From NCBI GenBank assembly GCA_029245065.1, contig JAQWQB010000009.1, positions 1 to 37,808 of the forward strand: a stretch of 37,808 nt of DNA. The letters are read 5' to 3'. Below are positions 27,401 through 32,572 of the stretch, piece after piece. Position 1 is the first letter of the stretch, and the number at the start of each line of letters is the position of its first letter. This DNA is from Flavobacteriales bacterium (lineage in GTDB: Bacteria > Bacteroidota > Bacteroidia > Flavobacteriales_D > Sanyastnellaceae). The position numbers and the translations under genes are program-made. A model generated the notes under the pieces. It made no database searches and was not told the origin of the DNA. It was given only the letters and a program-made list of their open reading frames with translations.

Positions 27401-29089
27401 GCGATTCCTACGAATATTGCTTGCTTCGGAGAATTGACAGGTTCTATTGAAATCGAAACCGAAGGAGGAGTAGGAGGCTTTACGTACGACTGGAGTGGAC
27501 CGAACGAGTTCGCTTCGGACGATGAAGACATCTTTGACTTGGCCGCAGGAGCGTACGATTTGATTATTACGGATGCGAACTTCTGCGAGTTAGACACCTT
27601 CTTTATCATTTCGCAAAACCCGCAAGTTATTGCGGTAGCCGACACCATTTTACCATCGTGTCCAGGATTCGATGATGGACAAATTTCACTGACCATTTCA
27701 GGGGGTCAAGGCCCTTACACACCGAACTGGTTTGAGGGCGGAATTCAGTTTGAAACAGGAGAAGTGGCAACCAACCTTGATGCTGGAACCTACGAAGTAC
27801 AAATTCAAGACGCATTTGGCTGCCTTGTAGTTCAAGAATATGAATTGGTTGACCCTATTCCTTTCGAAATTGACAGCGTTGTGACACCAATTGCTTGTTT
27901 TGGCGAAGGAAACGGATCAATTGAAATTGACGTTTCTGGCGGAACAGGTGATTTAACAACGTTATGGGTGGGTCCGAACGGATACACATCGGCCAATGAA
28001 GACATTTTCGACCTAGAAGCAGGTAGTTACGAGTTGACATTAGGAGATGAACTTGGTTGTACAATGACCTTTGACTTTACCATTGTTGAGCCAGAAGCGA
28101 TAGATGTAAGCATTGAGAACCTCATTAATGCATCTTGTTTGACATCAGAAGATGGAAGCATCCTGATCAATATTCAAGGCGGGGTTGAGCCGTATGAGTT
28201 TGCATGGTCTGGGCCAGATGGTTTTACTTTCGACCAAGAAGACCTGATAGATGCCCCAACAGGAACCTACGACTTACTTATTACAGACGACTTTGGTTGT
28301 ACGTTTGAATTGACTTCAATTCCACTTGGGTTCAATGGAAACGTAGAAGCAGATGCTGGCCCTGATGTGGAACAGTTTGATGGTATTGCACTAGAGGTAA
28401 TTGGAACGCAGACAGGCGGAACAACGGAGTTTTGGTCAGACTTAGATGGCGAGCAAGTGGATCCAGATGGTACACTTTCAGTAGAACTAGAGCCGGGTGA
28501 ATACACCTTCGTTTACAACGCGGTTGATGGTCCTTGTTTCGACACAGATACCATTAACGTGACCATTTTCGCCCTGCCTGAAGTAGATGCAGGTGAAGAC
28601 CAAGACGTTTACTTTGAAGAGCAGGTTGTTATTGGCGGAAGCCCAACGACCGATGTTGAGAATGTATTCACATGGACTCCTTCTGAATTGCTAGTGAATG
28701 ATGAGGTATTGAACCCTCAAACGGTCGAAGTAACCGCTGACACCTGGTATTTTATTGAAGTGGTGGACATCAACGGCTGCGTTGCCCAAGACTCTGTGTT
28801 CATTAGCTTAATCCCGCAATTGGATGTGGTGTCTGGCTTCACACCGAACGGTGATGGTATGAACGATTTCTGGGACATTGGCAACACCGGTTTTTATCCG
28901 ACATTGGTAGTTTCCATCTACAACCGATGGGGTGATTTACTCTTTCAGGATGGAAATGGGTATGCACAACCTTGGGACGGAACCTACAATGGAACTCAAT
29001 TGCCTATTGGCACGTACTACTATGTAATTGATATTGATGAGCCTGAGTTTAAGGCCACAATGAACGGACCAGTTACCATACTGAGATGA
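21467..29089 (+). CDS. Giant SprB-like repeat adhesin with T9SS type B sorting domain
   Basis: A 2540-residue exported protein. It starts at a TTG (21467), since no ATG in frame precedes the signal peptide LSFRCILTALVLCVFTPQL, which ends in TAQ. Residues about 25-240 form a beta-helix-like head (YYWTGVEGEWGNPAMWSS). Residues about 241-2290 hold about 26 tandem SprB-type repeats of about 78 residues. Most share a first Cys (as in ISCNG), a GG turn, GPNGFTSDQEDI, L-x-AG-x-Y and a second Cys near D-x-x-GC. Two non-repeat Ig-like segments follow, and then the type B sorting domain (FTPNGDGMNDFWD, YNRWGDLLF, IGTYYYVID). SprB is the mobile gliding adhesin of flavobacteria; adhesion or gliding is the likely role. 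Its stop overlaps the next porP/sprF gene by 4 bases. Confidence 0.9.
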   Translation: MKLSFRCILTALVLCVFTPQLTAQYYWTGVEGEWGNPAMWSSEPNGTGGFGVPGMEDDVIFNTSFSTVTIQNSAFCNNLIVQNGVSGAFSGNLLSVHGDVVIQGEIATEINRISFDGGTVQSADINPEIDCDVFITNNSTLALQHRLLLPRNTIQIVQGHLDATGRAIVCDAFLASNSHTHLALNGSKIVVETSLDVQPSVSVDQLDDTVYPCEGSTINEGALLVNWGRDNTCGNGPGQTPFTVTTTIITDYNGEDVSCNDAEDGEAFAGVIGGVGPFSYTWVGGPNTPNYPGIGAGTYTVLVEDLGQGIVCVDNVQLTEPAPLTVFNFTYDPPSCAGECNGSGSPIVIGGVSPYDFDWGNGETNQFATMLCEGLNSLEIIDQNGCVFDTSFTVELDQIFVNLDITDVLCNGTPTGAATSTPTGGDGGPYTISWSTSDNGPTVTGLPADTYVVTVEDGSGCSVDSTFIVSEEPPVVIALDDVTDPLCADSNDGAIDISVSGGTPTYLFDWVGPNGFVSDQEDISGLEAGDYDITVTDDNGCQTTTSITLTGPPAIVANETITDVLCFGEFTGSISIDISGGTAGYDTDWTGPNGFVSVQEDISGLEAGDYTVVITDAIDCEATFTYTVDEPEEIVVTPTITPISCNGVSDGEIEITISGGTPDYTIEWTGPNGFTSDQLLISNLEEGDYNLTVTDDAGCEVTELYTLDNPAPIEITIDLAPISCEGAADASADITVTGGTPDYTFEWTGPNGFTSNQEDISGLDEGVYNLVVTDDAGCTLPASLAVSNPDPIVAVLVPTDVSCGGSDDGSIELSILGGQPGYQTDWIGPNGFTSDQEDLSGLIAGDYTVTITDIAGCEIEETITINELPPLELVFDVTPISCNGANDGAIDLTITGGQPQYVIGWAGPNLFITEDEDIFDLEPGFYNVLVIDVNDCFIEGFVEITEPDPIDVTVDSSDPTCFDSNDGTITLTISGGVDPITVSWDSGDNGAALTDLPAGDYIPTITDDSGCEVVLPAITLTAPEEIIITTDETPILCGGEATGAIDMEFTGGQGTVQIAWTGPNGFTSDQEDIADLEAGTYDLVLTDEAGCQAFATVDILEPLPLDVQSVIAPLNCADDLGSIELTISGGTTDYTVAWTGPNGFISDQAIIINLEQGTYDLVVTDALDCEYTETFDLVAPDPLEVTSDVTDLQCGSGPIGAVDLTITGGTLDYTILWTGPGGFSSNAEDITDLGEGTYDVSVTDAGGCEVLLSFEFIQPEELDIEVTTVEPACFGENTGSISIVITGGVDPYDVIWTGPNGFSSTATDITNLVAGSYDLGVTDAGTCASSLTIDLDEPEELNVVADITDIICGGANSGAIDITIEGGQGPFDVVWSAPGFNALTEDIFDLEAGSYTLDILDNNGCSFTASYDVSETVPIDITLDTADSSCNESNGSASVTTTGGLDPVTITWYDEDFFEIGTGLSIADLPAGTYVVEATDGNDCVMGETFSISDSDAIQLEADATDPLCAGDTNGTIDLTLTGGTGTITIAWSGPDGFVSDQEDLADLQAGIYSVEATDEAGCIAALTVELLEPETLDVQALITGIACGTSGTGAIELDIAGGTGNIIVDWVGPNSFTSNAEDIFDLEAGDYTVLVTDESLCTFTTTYEVPELTSVEVEFVLTQIECNGANDGAISTTVTSGTPAFDFLWTGPDGFSSVNADLALLAPGDYTLTITDDNDCTVEETVTITENPALELEVIEAAPACNAADGALEAVVTGGTVGGDYTYFWYDLDNGNTLIGTDAIIEDLPAGQYFVEVFDDLGCLISAQVPLANNVGEITAVLSDPLCFSDFNGVIDATITGATDPLTISWTGPNGFASDQEDIADLEGGEYIIEVLDGAGCILTETFTLVAPEELILTTVGGDLLCATQAAGTVIATIEGGTEDYTIAWVGPNGFTSEEQNLSDLLPGCYDLQVTDANACLAISQACIDAPDSIQVDAIPTNIACFGELTGSIEIETEGGVGGFTYDWSGPNEFASDDEDIFDLAAGAYDLIITDANFCELDTFFIISQNPQVIAVADTILPSCPGFDDGQISLTISGGQGPYTPNWFEGGIQFETGEVATNLDAGTYEVQIQDAFGCLVVQEYELVDPIPFEIDSVVTPIACFGEGNGSIEIDVSGGTGDLTTLWVGPNGYTSANEDIFDLEAGSYELTLGDELGCTMTFDFTIVEPEAIDVSIENLINASCLTSEDGSILINIQGGVEPYEFAWSGPDGFTFDQEDLIDAPTGTYDLLITDDFGCTFELTSIPLGFNGNVEADAGPDVEQFDGIALEVIGTQTGGTTEFWSDLDGEQVDPDGTLSVELEPGEYTFVYNAVDGPCFDTDTINVTIFALPEVDAGEDQDVYFEEQVVIGGSPTTDVENVFTWTPSELLVNDEVLNPQTVEVTADTWYFIEVVDINGCVAQDSVFISLIPQLDVVSGFTPNGDGMNDFWDIGNTGFYPTLVVSIYNRWGDLLFQDGNGYAQPWDGTYNGTQLPIGTYYYVIDIDEPEFKATMNGPVTILR
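22190..28340 (+). repeat. About 26 tandem SprB-type coding repeats of about 235 bp
   Basis: About 26 in-frame units, mostly 76-81 codons, with diverged sequence. The best preserved segments encode GPNGFTSDQED. Units 6 and 7 (around 23440-23500 and 23680-23740) are close in DNA, sharing aatggacaggcccgaatggc, so they look like a recent duplication. The units at about 25620, 26330 and 28005 share the stretch attttcgacctagaagc. The first three units and units 10, 16, 20 and 24 lack the GPNGF signature. Confidence 0.88.
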
Positions 29090-29982
29090 AGCAGTTTTTG
29101 GCCTACATATCGTTTTGTTTGTTCTTCCTAGGGGGAATGAACTTGCACGCCCAACAGCTTCCTCAAATTAGCATGTTCCAAGACAACTACTACGTGTTGA
29201 ACCCGGCATATGGAGGGTCTCAACAAGAGTTTCAGGTATATGGGATGAACCGGACACAGTGGACGGGCATAACAGATGCTCCCCGAACGTTCGCCCTATC
29301 CCTTCAAGGACAACTTAAAAACCCTCACATCGGAGTTGGCGGACATTTGTTTACGGATAACGTTGGTCCGACGAGAAGAACAGGCCTTCAACTTTCGTAC
29401 ACGTGGCACTTTTTTATCAATGAAGACATCAAGTTGGGCTTGGGGCTTTCCGGAGGCATGCTGCAATTTGCCATTGATGGAACGAAAATTTCTCTGAAGG
29501 AAGAAGGAGACCCAGCGTTGTATTCTGAGCTTCGTTCACAAACGGTTTTTGACGCCACTTTTGGAGCTTATATGCGTTCTGACGAATGGTGGGTTGGGGT
29601 AACGTTGCCACAATTACTACAAAATCAAATTCGTTTGTACGATACCGTTGAACAGGCCACTAACCGATTGGAAGATCACTACATGGTTGCCGGGGGGTAT
29701 AAATACGAGCTGAATTCTGATTTCACAATCGAACCAGCCATCCTCATTAAGTATGTGAAGCCAACCCCATTAAAGTGGGAGCTGAGCGCTCGTTGTACTT
29801 ATTTGGATATGTTGTGGTTGGGGGCTTCATTCAGAAGCAACGATGCCGCCGTCATCATGGCAGGATATGAATACCGAAAAGCAATCAGCATCGGTTACGC
29901 CTATGACTTGACAACATCCACGTTGCGAGATCACACCACAGGAACCCATGAAATCTTAGTTGGTTTCCGATTTAATCAATAA
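29086..29982 (+). CDS. PorP/SprF family type IX secretion outer-membrane protein (second copy)
   Basis: A 298-residue beta-barrel protein with a signal peptide ending GGMNLHAQQ. The family hallmark near residue 25 reads QISMFQDNYYVLNPAYGGSQ, followed by WTGITDAPRTFALSLQG. The end strand is GTHEILVGFRF. It overlaps the stop of the giant adhesin by ATGA, so it is co-translated and very likely its dedicated partner, as SprF is for SprB. It is clearly related to the first copy at 20454 but well diverged; the two would not be expected to recombine readily. Confidence 0.93.
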   Translation: MKQFLAYISFCLFFLGGMNLHAQQLPQISMFQDNYYVLNPAYGGSQQEFQVYGMNRTQWTGITDAPRTFALSLQGQLKNPHIGVGGHLFTDNVGPTRRTGLQLSYTWHFFINEDIKLGLGLSGGMLQFAIDGTKISLKEEGDPALYSELRSQTVFDATFGAYMRSDEWWVGVTLPQLLQNQIRLYDTVEQATNRLEDHYMVAGGYKYELNSDFTIEPAILIKYVKPTPLKWELSARCTYLDMLWLGASFRSNDAAVIMAGYEYRKAISIGYAYDLTTSTLRDHTTGTHEILVGFRFNQ

Positions 29983-29999
29983 GACACGTTCATCGTGTC
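29983..29999 (+). other. Short hairpin directly after the second porP/sprF gene
   Basis: GACACG and CGTGTC form a 6-bp stem around a 5-base loop, starting at the base after the stop codon. No T tract follows directly. The T run that follows the first palindromic repeat (30030-30035) may complete termination. Confidence 0.35.
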
Positions 30000-30007
30000 A
30001 TTGACAG

Positions 30008-30030
30008 GGATGCTCCGTTTGCGCGCATCT
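30008..30030. repeat. Imperfect palindromic repeat, copy 1
   Basis: A 23-base unit with arms GGATGC and GCGCATC around CCGTTTGCG. Six T residues follow (30030-30035), so as RNA it could act as a terminator for the upstream operon. Confidence 0.5.
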
Positions 30031-30069
30031 TTTTTCAAAAAACCGAATCATAATTAGGTCACCAGAAAT

Positions 30070-30092
30070 GGGTGCTCCGCTTGCGTGCATCC
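30070..30092. repeat. Imperfect palindromic repeat, copy 2
   Basis: The same 23-base unit as at 30008, with arms GGGTGC and GTGCATCC. It differs from copy 1 at four or five positions; the changes in the left arm keep pairing through G:U. Confidence 0.5.
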
Positions 30093-30308
30093 TGAAAATT
30101 GATTGCGCCAGAAAATTAATTCGTTACGTTCACAAAGTTGATGTTGGGCGAAGGGGTGGAGTTCGGAGCTTTGCACAGGGAAGGGGCCGGTGATATCCTA
30201 GTATATACTTAAGTTATTAGAAAGGGCAAAAATGTGCCAAGAGGAAAGAAACCGGTAATCGAACTGTAAAACCGAAAGCACAGGTCCGTTAATGGTACTA
30301 ATACACAG

Positions 30309-30331
30309 GAATCCTCCGCTTTCGCGCATCC
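30309..30331. repeat. Imperfect palindromic repeat, copy 3 (diverged)
   Basis: Shares CTCCGCTT and CGCGCATCC with the other copies at the same spacing. The left arm is degenerate (GAATCC), so pairing is weak. Confidence 0.4.
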
Positions 30332-30459
30332 TCATAAACGGGTTTTAGAAAATTTATCACACTGAAAATCAGGCGCCTATAAATTATTTTCATTTTTCTT
30401 CCAAGGAAAATCAAGTTCGCAGCGTATAGTCTATCATAACATCAAAAAACCGATTAATT

Positions 30460-31932
30460 ATGAAAAACCTGCAACGCATTTTTATGACCCTAGCGCTCAT
30501 GCTTGGGGTGGTGTCTCTTCAGGCACAAGGCAACGACTGCGATTGCCCAGAACCAACAGAGGAAGACATAGTCTGTGTAGACCTAGGAGGAGAAATCCTC
30601 GCTTTTCCAAGTGCATGCCTGGCAGAATGCATTGGATTTGAAGTAGTAGAAGGAGACTGTACGATTGAAGATTGGGATGACCAAGGAGATTGGGAAGATG
30701 AAGAATGGGACAATGAAATTGAGTGTGACTGCGAAGAGCCAACCGAAGAGGATGTGGTTTGCGTTGAAACACCGTTTGGAATTGAGCCTTTCCCAAGTGC
30801 TTGTATCGCTGCGTGTTTCGGACTAGAAGTAGTGGACGGAGACTGTGATTTTATTGATTGGGATGATCAAGGAGATTGGGGTGACGAAGGAGAGTATGAT
30901 TGTGACTGTCCTGAGCCAACAGAAGAAGACATGGTATGTGTTGAGTCTGGTTTCGGTATCGTCCCTTTCCCAAGTGCATGTTTAGCTGAATGCTGCGGAT
31001 TAGAGGTGGTAGAAGGTGATTGCGCTATGGAAGATTGGGAAGACTACGAAGACGAGTGGGAAGACGATGATTACGATTATGGAAATGATTGTGATTGCGA
31101 AGAACCAACCGAAGATGACATTGTTTGCATCGAAACGGATTTCGGAGTAGTAGCTTTCCCAAGTGCGTGTTTGGCTGAGTGCTTCGGTTTCGAAGTAGTT
31201 GAAGGAGACTGTACAATTGAAGATTGGGAAGATCAAGGAGATTGGGGTGACGAATACGATGATGATTATGGCGTTGACTGTGACTGCGAAGAGCCAACAG
31301 AAGACGACGTAGTATGTGTTGACACTGGCTTTGAAATTCTTCCTTTCCCAAGTGCATGTATCGCAGAGTGTCTAGGACTCGAAGTAGTAGACGGAGATTG
31401 TGATTTCGGTGATTGGGATGACCAAGGTGACTGGGATGACCAAGGTGACTGGGATGATGAAGACATAGACGACATCTTTGATTGCGATTGCGAAGAGCCA
31501 ACAGAAGAAGACATGGTATGTGTTGACACTGGCTTTGAAATTCTTCCTTTCCCAAGTGCATGTCTAGCAGAGTGCTTCGGACTAGAAGTAGTAGAAGGTG
31601 GATGTGACGAGTTCGATGACGGGTCTGAATTCCCAATGGTAGCTATTGAAGAAGCAAGCTATGAAGAAGGACAACTTATCGGAATTGAAGTTTTCCCGAA
31701 CCCAGCGAACGAATTAGTATCCATTACAATTGAAGCGAATGGTGAAGGTGCTGCAAGCCTTCAGATCTACTCAATTACAGGTCAACTAATGATTGATGAG
31801 CAGGTAGGCATTGCTAGCGGAACACAACGTTCTCAAGTGAGCTTAACTGAGCTTCCTGCAGGAACTTACCTAGTGAAGGTAACGGACTCGAAAGGAAACC
31901 AACAGAATGAAACGTTAGTGAAAACGAAGTGA
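30460..31932 (+). CDS. Secreted protein with six Kazal-like domains, acidic Trp-rich linkers and T9SS type A sorting domain
   Basis: A 490-residue exported protein with a signal peptide ending VVSLQAQ. It carries six tandem units, each with six cysteines in the order C-x-C-x9-C-x13-C-x3-C-x9-C (as in CDCPEPTEEDIVC, FPSACLAEC, EVVEGDC). The spacing and the final C-x-A-x-C-x-G-x-x-V-x-x-G-x-C resemble non-classical Kazal protease-inhibitor domains, although the usual G-x-DG-x-TY is missing. Repeat 3 has a seventh Cys (AECCGLEV). The units are joined by linkers of Asp, Glu, Trp and Gly such as DWDDQGDWEDEEW. Residues about 410-490 (VFPNPANELVSI, LPAGTYLVKV) are a type A sorting domain. It directly precedes the sigma-factor operon. 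The inhibitor role is an inference; metal binding or a structural role are alternatives. Confidence 0.78.
   Translation: MKNLQRIFMTLALMLGVVSLQAQGNDCDCPEPTEEDIVCVDLGGEILAFPSACLAECIGFEVVEGDCTIEDWDDQGDWEDEEWDNEIECDCEEPTEEDVVCVETPFGIEPFPSACIAACFGLEVVDGDCDFIDWDDQGDWGDEGEYDCDCPEPTEEDMVCVESGFGIVPFPSACLAECCGLEVVEGDCAMEDWEDYEDEWEDDDYDYGNDCDCEEPTEDDIVCIETDFGVVAFPSACLAECFGFEVVEGDCTIEDWEDQGDWGDEYDDDYGVDCDCEEPTEDDVVCVDTGFEILPFPSACIAECLGLEVVDGDCDFGDWDDQGDWDDQGDWDDEDIDDIFDCDCEEPTEEDMVCVDTGFEILPFPSACLAECFGLEVVEGGCDEFDDGSEFPMVAIEEASYEEGQLIGIEVFPNPANELVSITIEANGEGAASLQIYSITGQLMIDEQVGIASGTQRSQVSLTELPAGTYLVKVTDSKGNQQNETLVKTK
30538..31605 (+). repeat. Six tandem Kazal-like coding units of about 177-204 bp
   Basis: The first Cys codon of each unit lies at 30538, 30724, 30901, 31090, 31279 and 31483. 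The spacings are 186, 177, 189, 189 and 204 bases, all multiples of three. The cysteine cores are strongly conserved, while the acidic linkers vary in length. Confidence 0.9.
31411..31464 (+). repeat. 18-bp tandem repeat inside the fifth acidic linker
   Basis: Three consecutive 18-base units, the first two nearly identical (GAxTGGGATGACCAAGGT) and the third diverged. They encode DWDDQG repeats, and this explains the longer linker of unit 5. Confidence 0.85.
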
Positions 31933-31948
31933 TATTTGTATAGTTACT

Positions 31949-31979
31949 GAGTCTGTCGGTTTAATTAGCCGGCGGGCTC
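31949..31979 (+). terminator. Strong hairpin between the Kazal-like gene and the sigma-factor operon
   Basis: An 11-bp stem (arms 31949-31959 and 31969-31979, with three G:U pairs) around a 9-base loop, followed by ATTACTTTCTT. It lies 16 bases after the Kazal-gene stop and 14 bases before the TTG start of the sigma factor. It could be a leaky terminator that sets the ratio between the two units, or it could occlude the sigma-factor start. Confidence 0.55.
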
Positions 31980-31993
31980 ATTACTTTCTTACA

Positions 31994-32572
31994 TTGGAGC
32001 CAAACCAGGACGAGATACTAAAGGGCTGCCTCAAGCGGAATCGCAAGGCGCAATACATTTTTTACAAGATGTACTTTCCCTACCTGTTCTCAATTTGCCT
32101 CCGCTACACCAATGACCGTGATGAAGCAATGTCGGTACTGAACCTTTCTTTTGCACGCATCATGATGAACCTTAAAAAGTACGACTCCTCACAGCCATTG
32201 AAAACATGGATTAGAAGAGTTACACTGAACTGTATTATTGACGAATTTCGGAAGACAAAATCGTACAAGGAGCACCTTCAATTGGGCAACGATGCTAAAA
32301 TGGACAATGCGTCTTTAGCAAATGACCACCAGACCATCGGAAGCAACTTAGCTGAAGTGGTACAAACGAAATTGAAAAAGCTTTCTCCAGTTACCAGAAG
32401 CGTATTTAATTTGTACGCGGTAGACGGTTACAAGCACAGAGAAATAGCAGAAATGTTAAACATCTCAGAAGGAACTTCAGCTTGGCACTATAGCGAAGCG
32501 AAAAAAGCGATAAGAGAGTTTTTGGAACCAGAATTCAAACACCTAGTGAAGAATGGAAGAGCATCAGCATAA
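31994..32572 (+). CDS. ECF-type RNA polymerase sigma factor
   Basis: A 192-residue sigma-70 family protein with region 2 at about residues 18-85 (AQYIFYKMYFPYLFSICLRYT, PLKTWIRRVTLNCIIDEFRK) and region 4 at about 120-180 (LSPVTRSVFNLYAVDGYKHR, EIAEMLNISEGTSAWHY). There is no region 1 or 3, as expected for ECF factors. The start codon is a TTG at 31994; no upstream ATG is in frame, and the next in-frame ATG would remove half of region 2. The next gene starts 20 bases inside its end, as in many sigma/anti-sigma pairs. It probably directs transcription of envelope or surface genes; the Kazal-like gene just upstream is a candidate target, by inference. Confidence 0.88.
   Translation: MEPNQDEILKGCLKRNRKAQYIFYKMYFPYLFSICLRYTNDRDEAMSVLNLSFARIMMNLKKYDSSQPLKTWIRRVTLNCIIDEFRKTKSYKEHLQLGNDAKMDNASLANDHQTIGSNLAEVVQTKLKKLSPVTRSVFNLYAVDGYKHREIAEMLNISEGTSAWHYSEAKKAIREFLEPEFKHLVKNGRASA

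Larger units (their letters stand above)
29983..30459. other. Gene-free 477-bp intergenic region
   Basis: No convincing gene is visible in this stretch. It holds a small hairpin, three copies of an imperfect palindrome (listed separately), and AT-rich sequence ahead of the Kazal-like gene in which I could not find a clean TAnnTTTG promoter. The only clean small open frame, at 30141-30212, would encode 23 residues and has no recognisable features. Confidence 0.5.

Noticed and set aside
22190-28340. Regular repeats that might be read as a CRISPR or satellite array
   Set aside because: Units are about 235 bp, in frame, diverged at silent sites and translate to SprB-type domains.
30141-30212. 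Possible 23-residue peptide gene in the gap before the Kazal-like gene
   Set aside because: No ribosome-binding or promoter support and no recognisable sequence; open frames of this size are expected by chance.
31025-31636. Minus-strand open frame of 203 codons rich in His/Leu/Arg repeats
   Set aside because: It is the antisense image of the acidic-linker and cysteine repeats of the Kazal-like gene, kept open by their biased codons.
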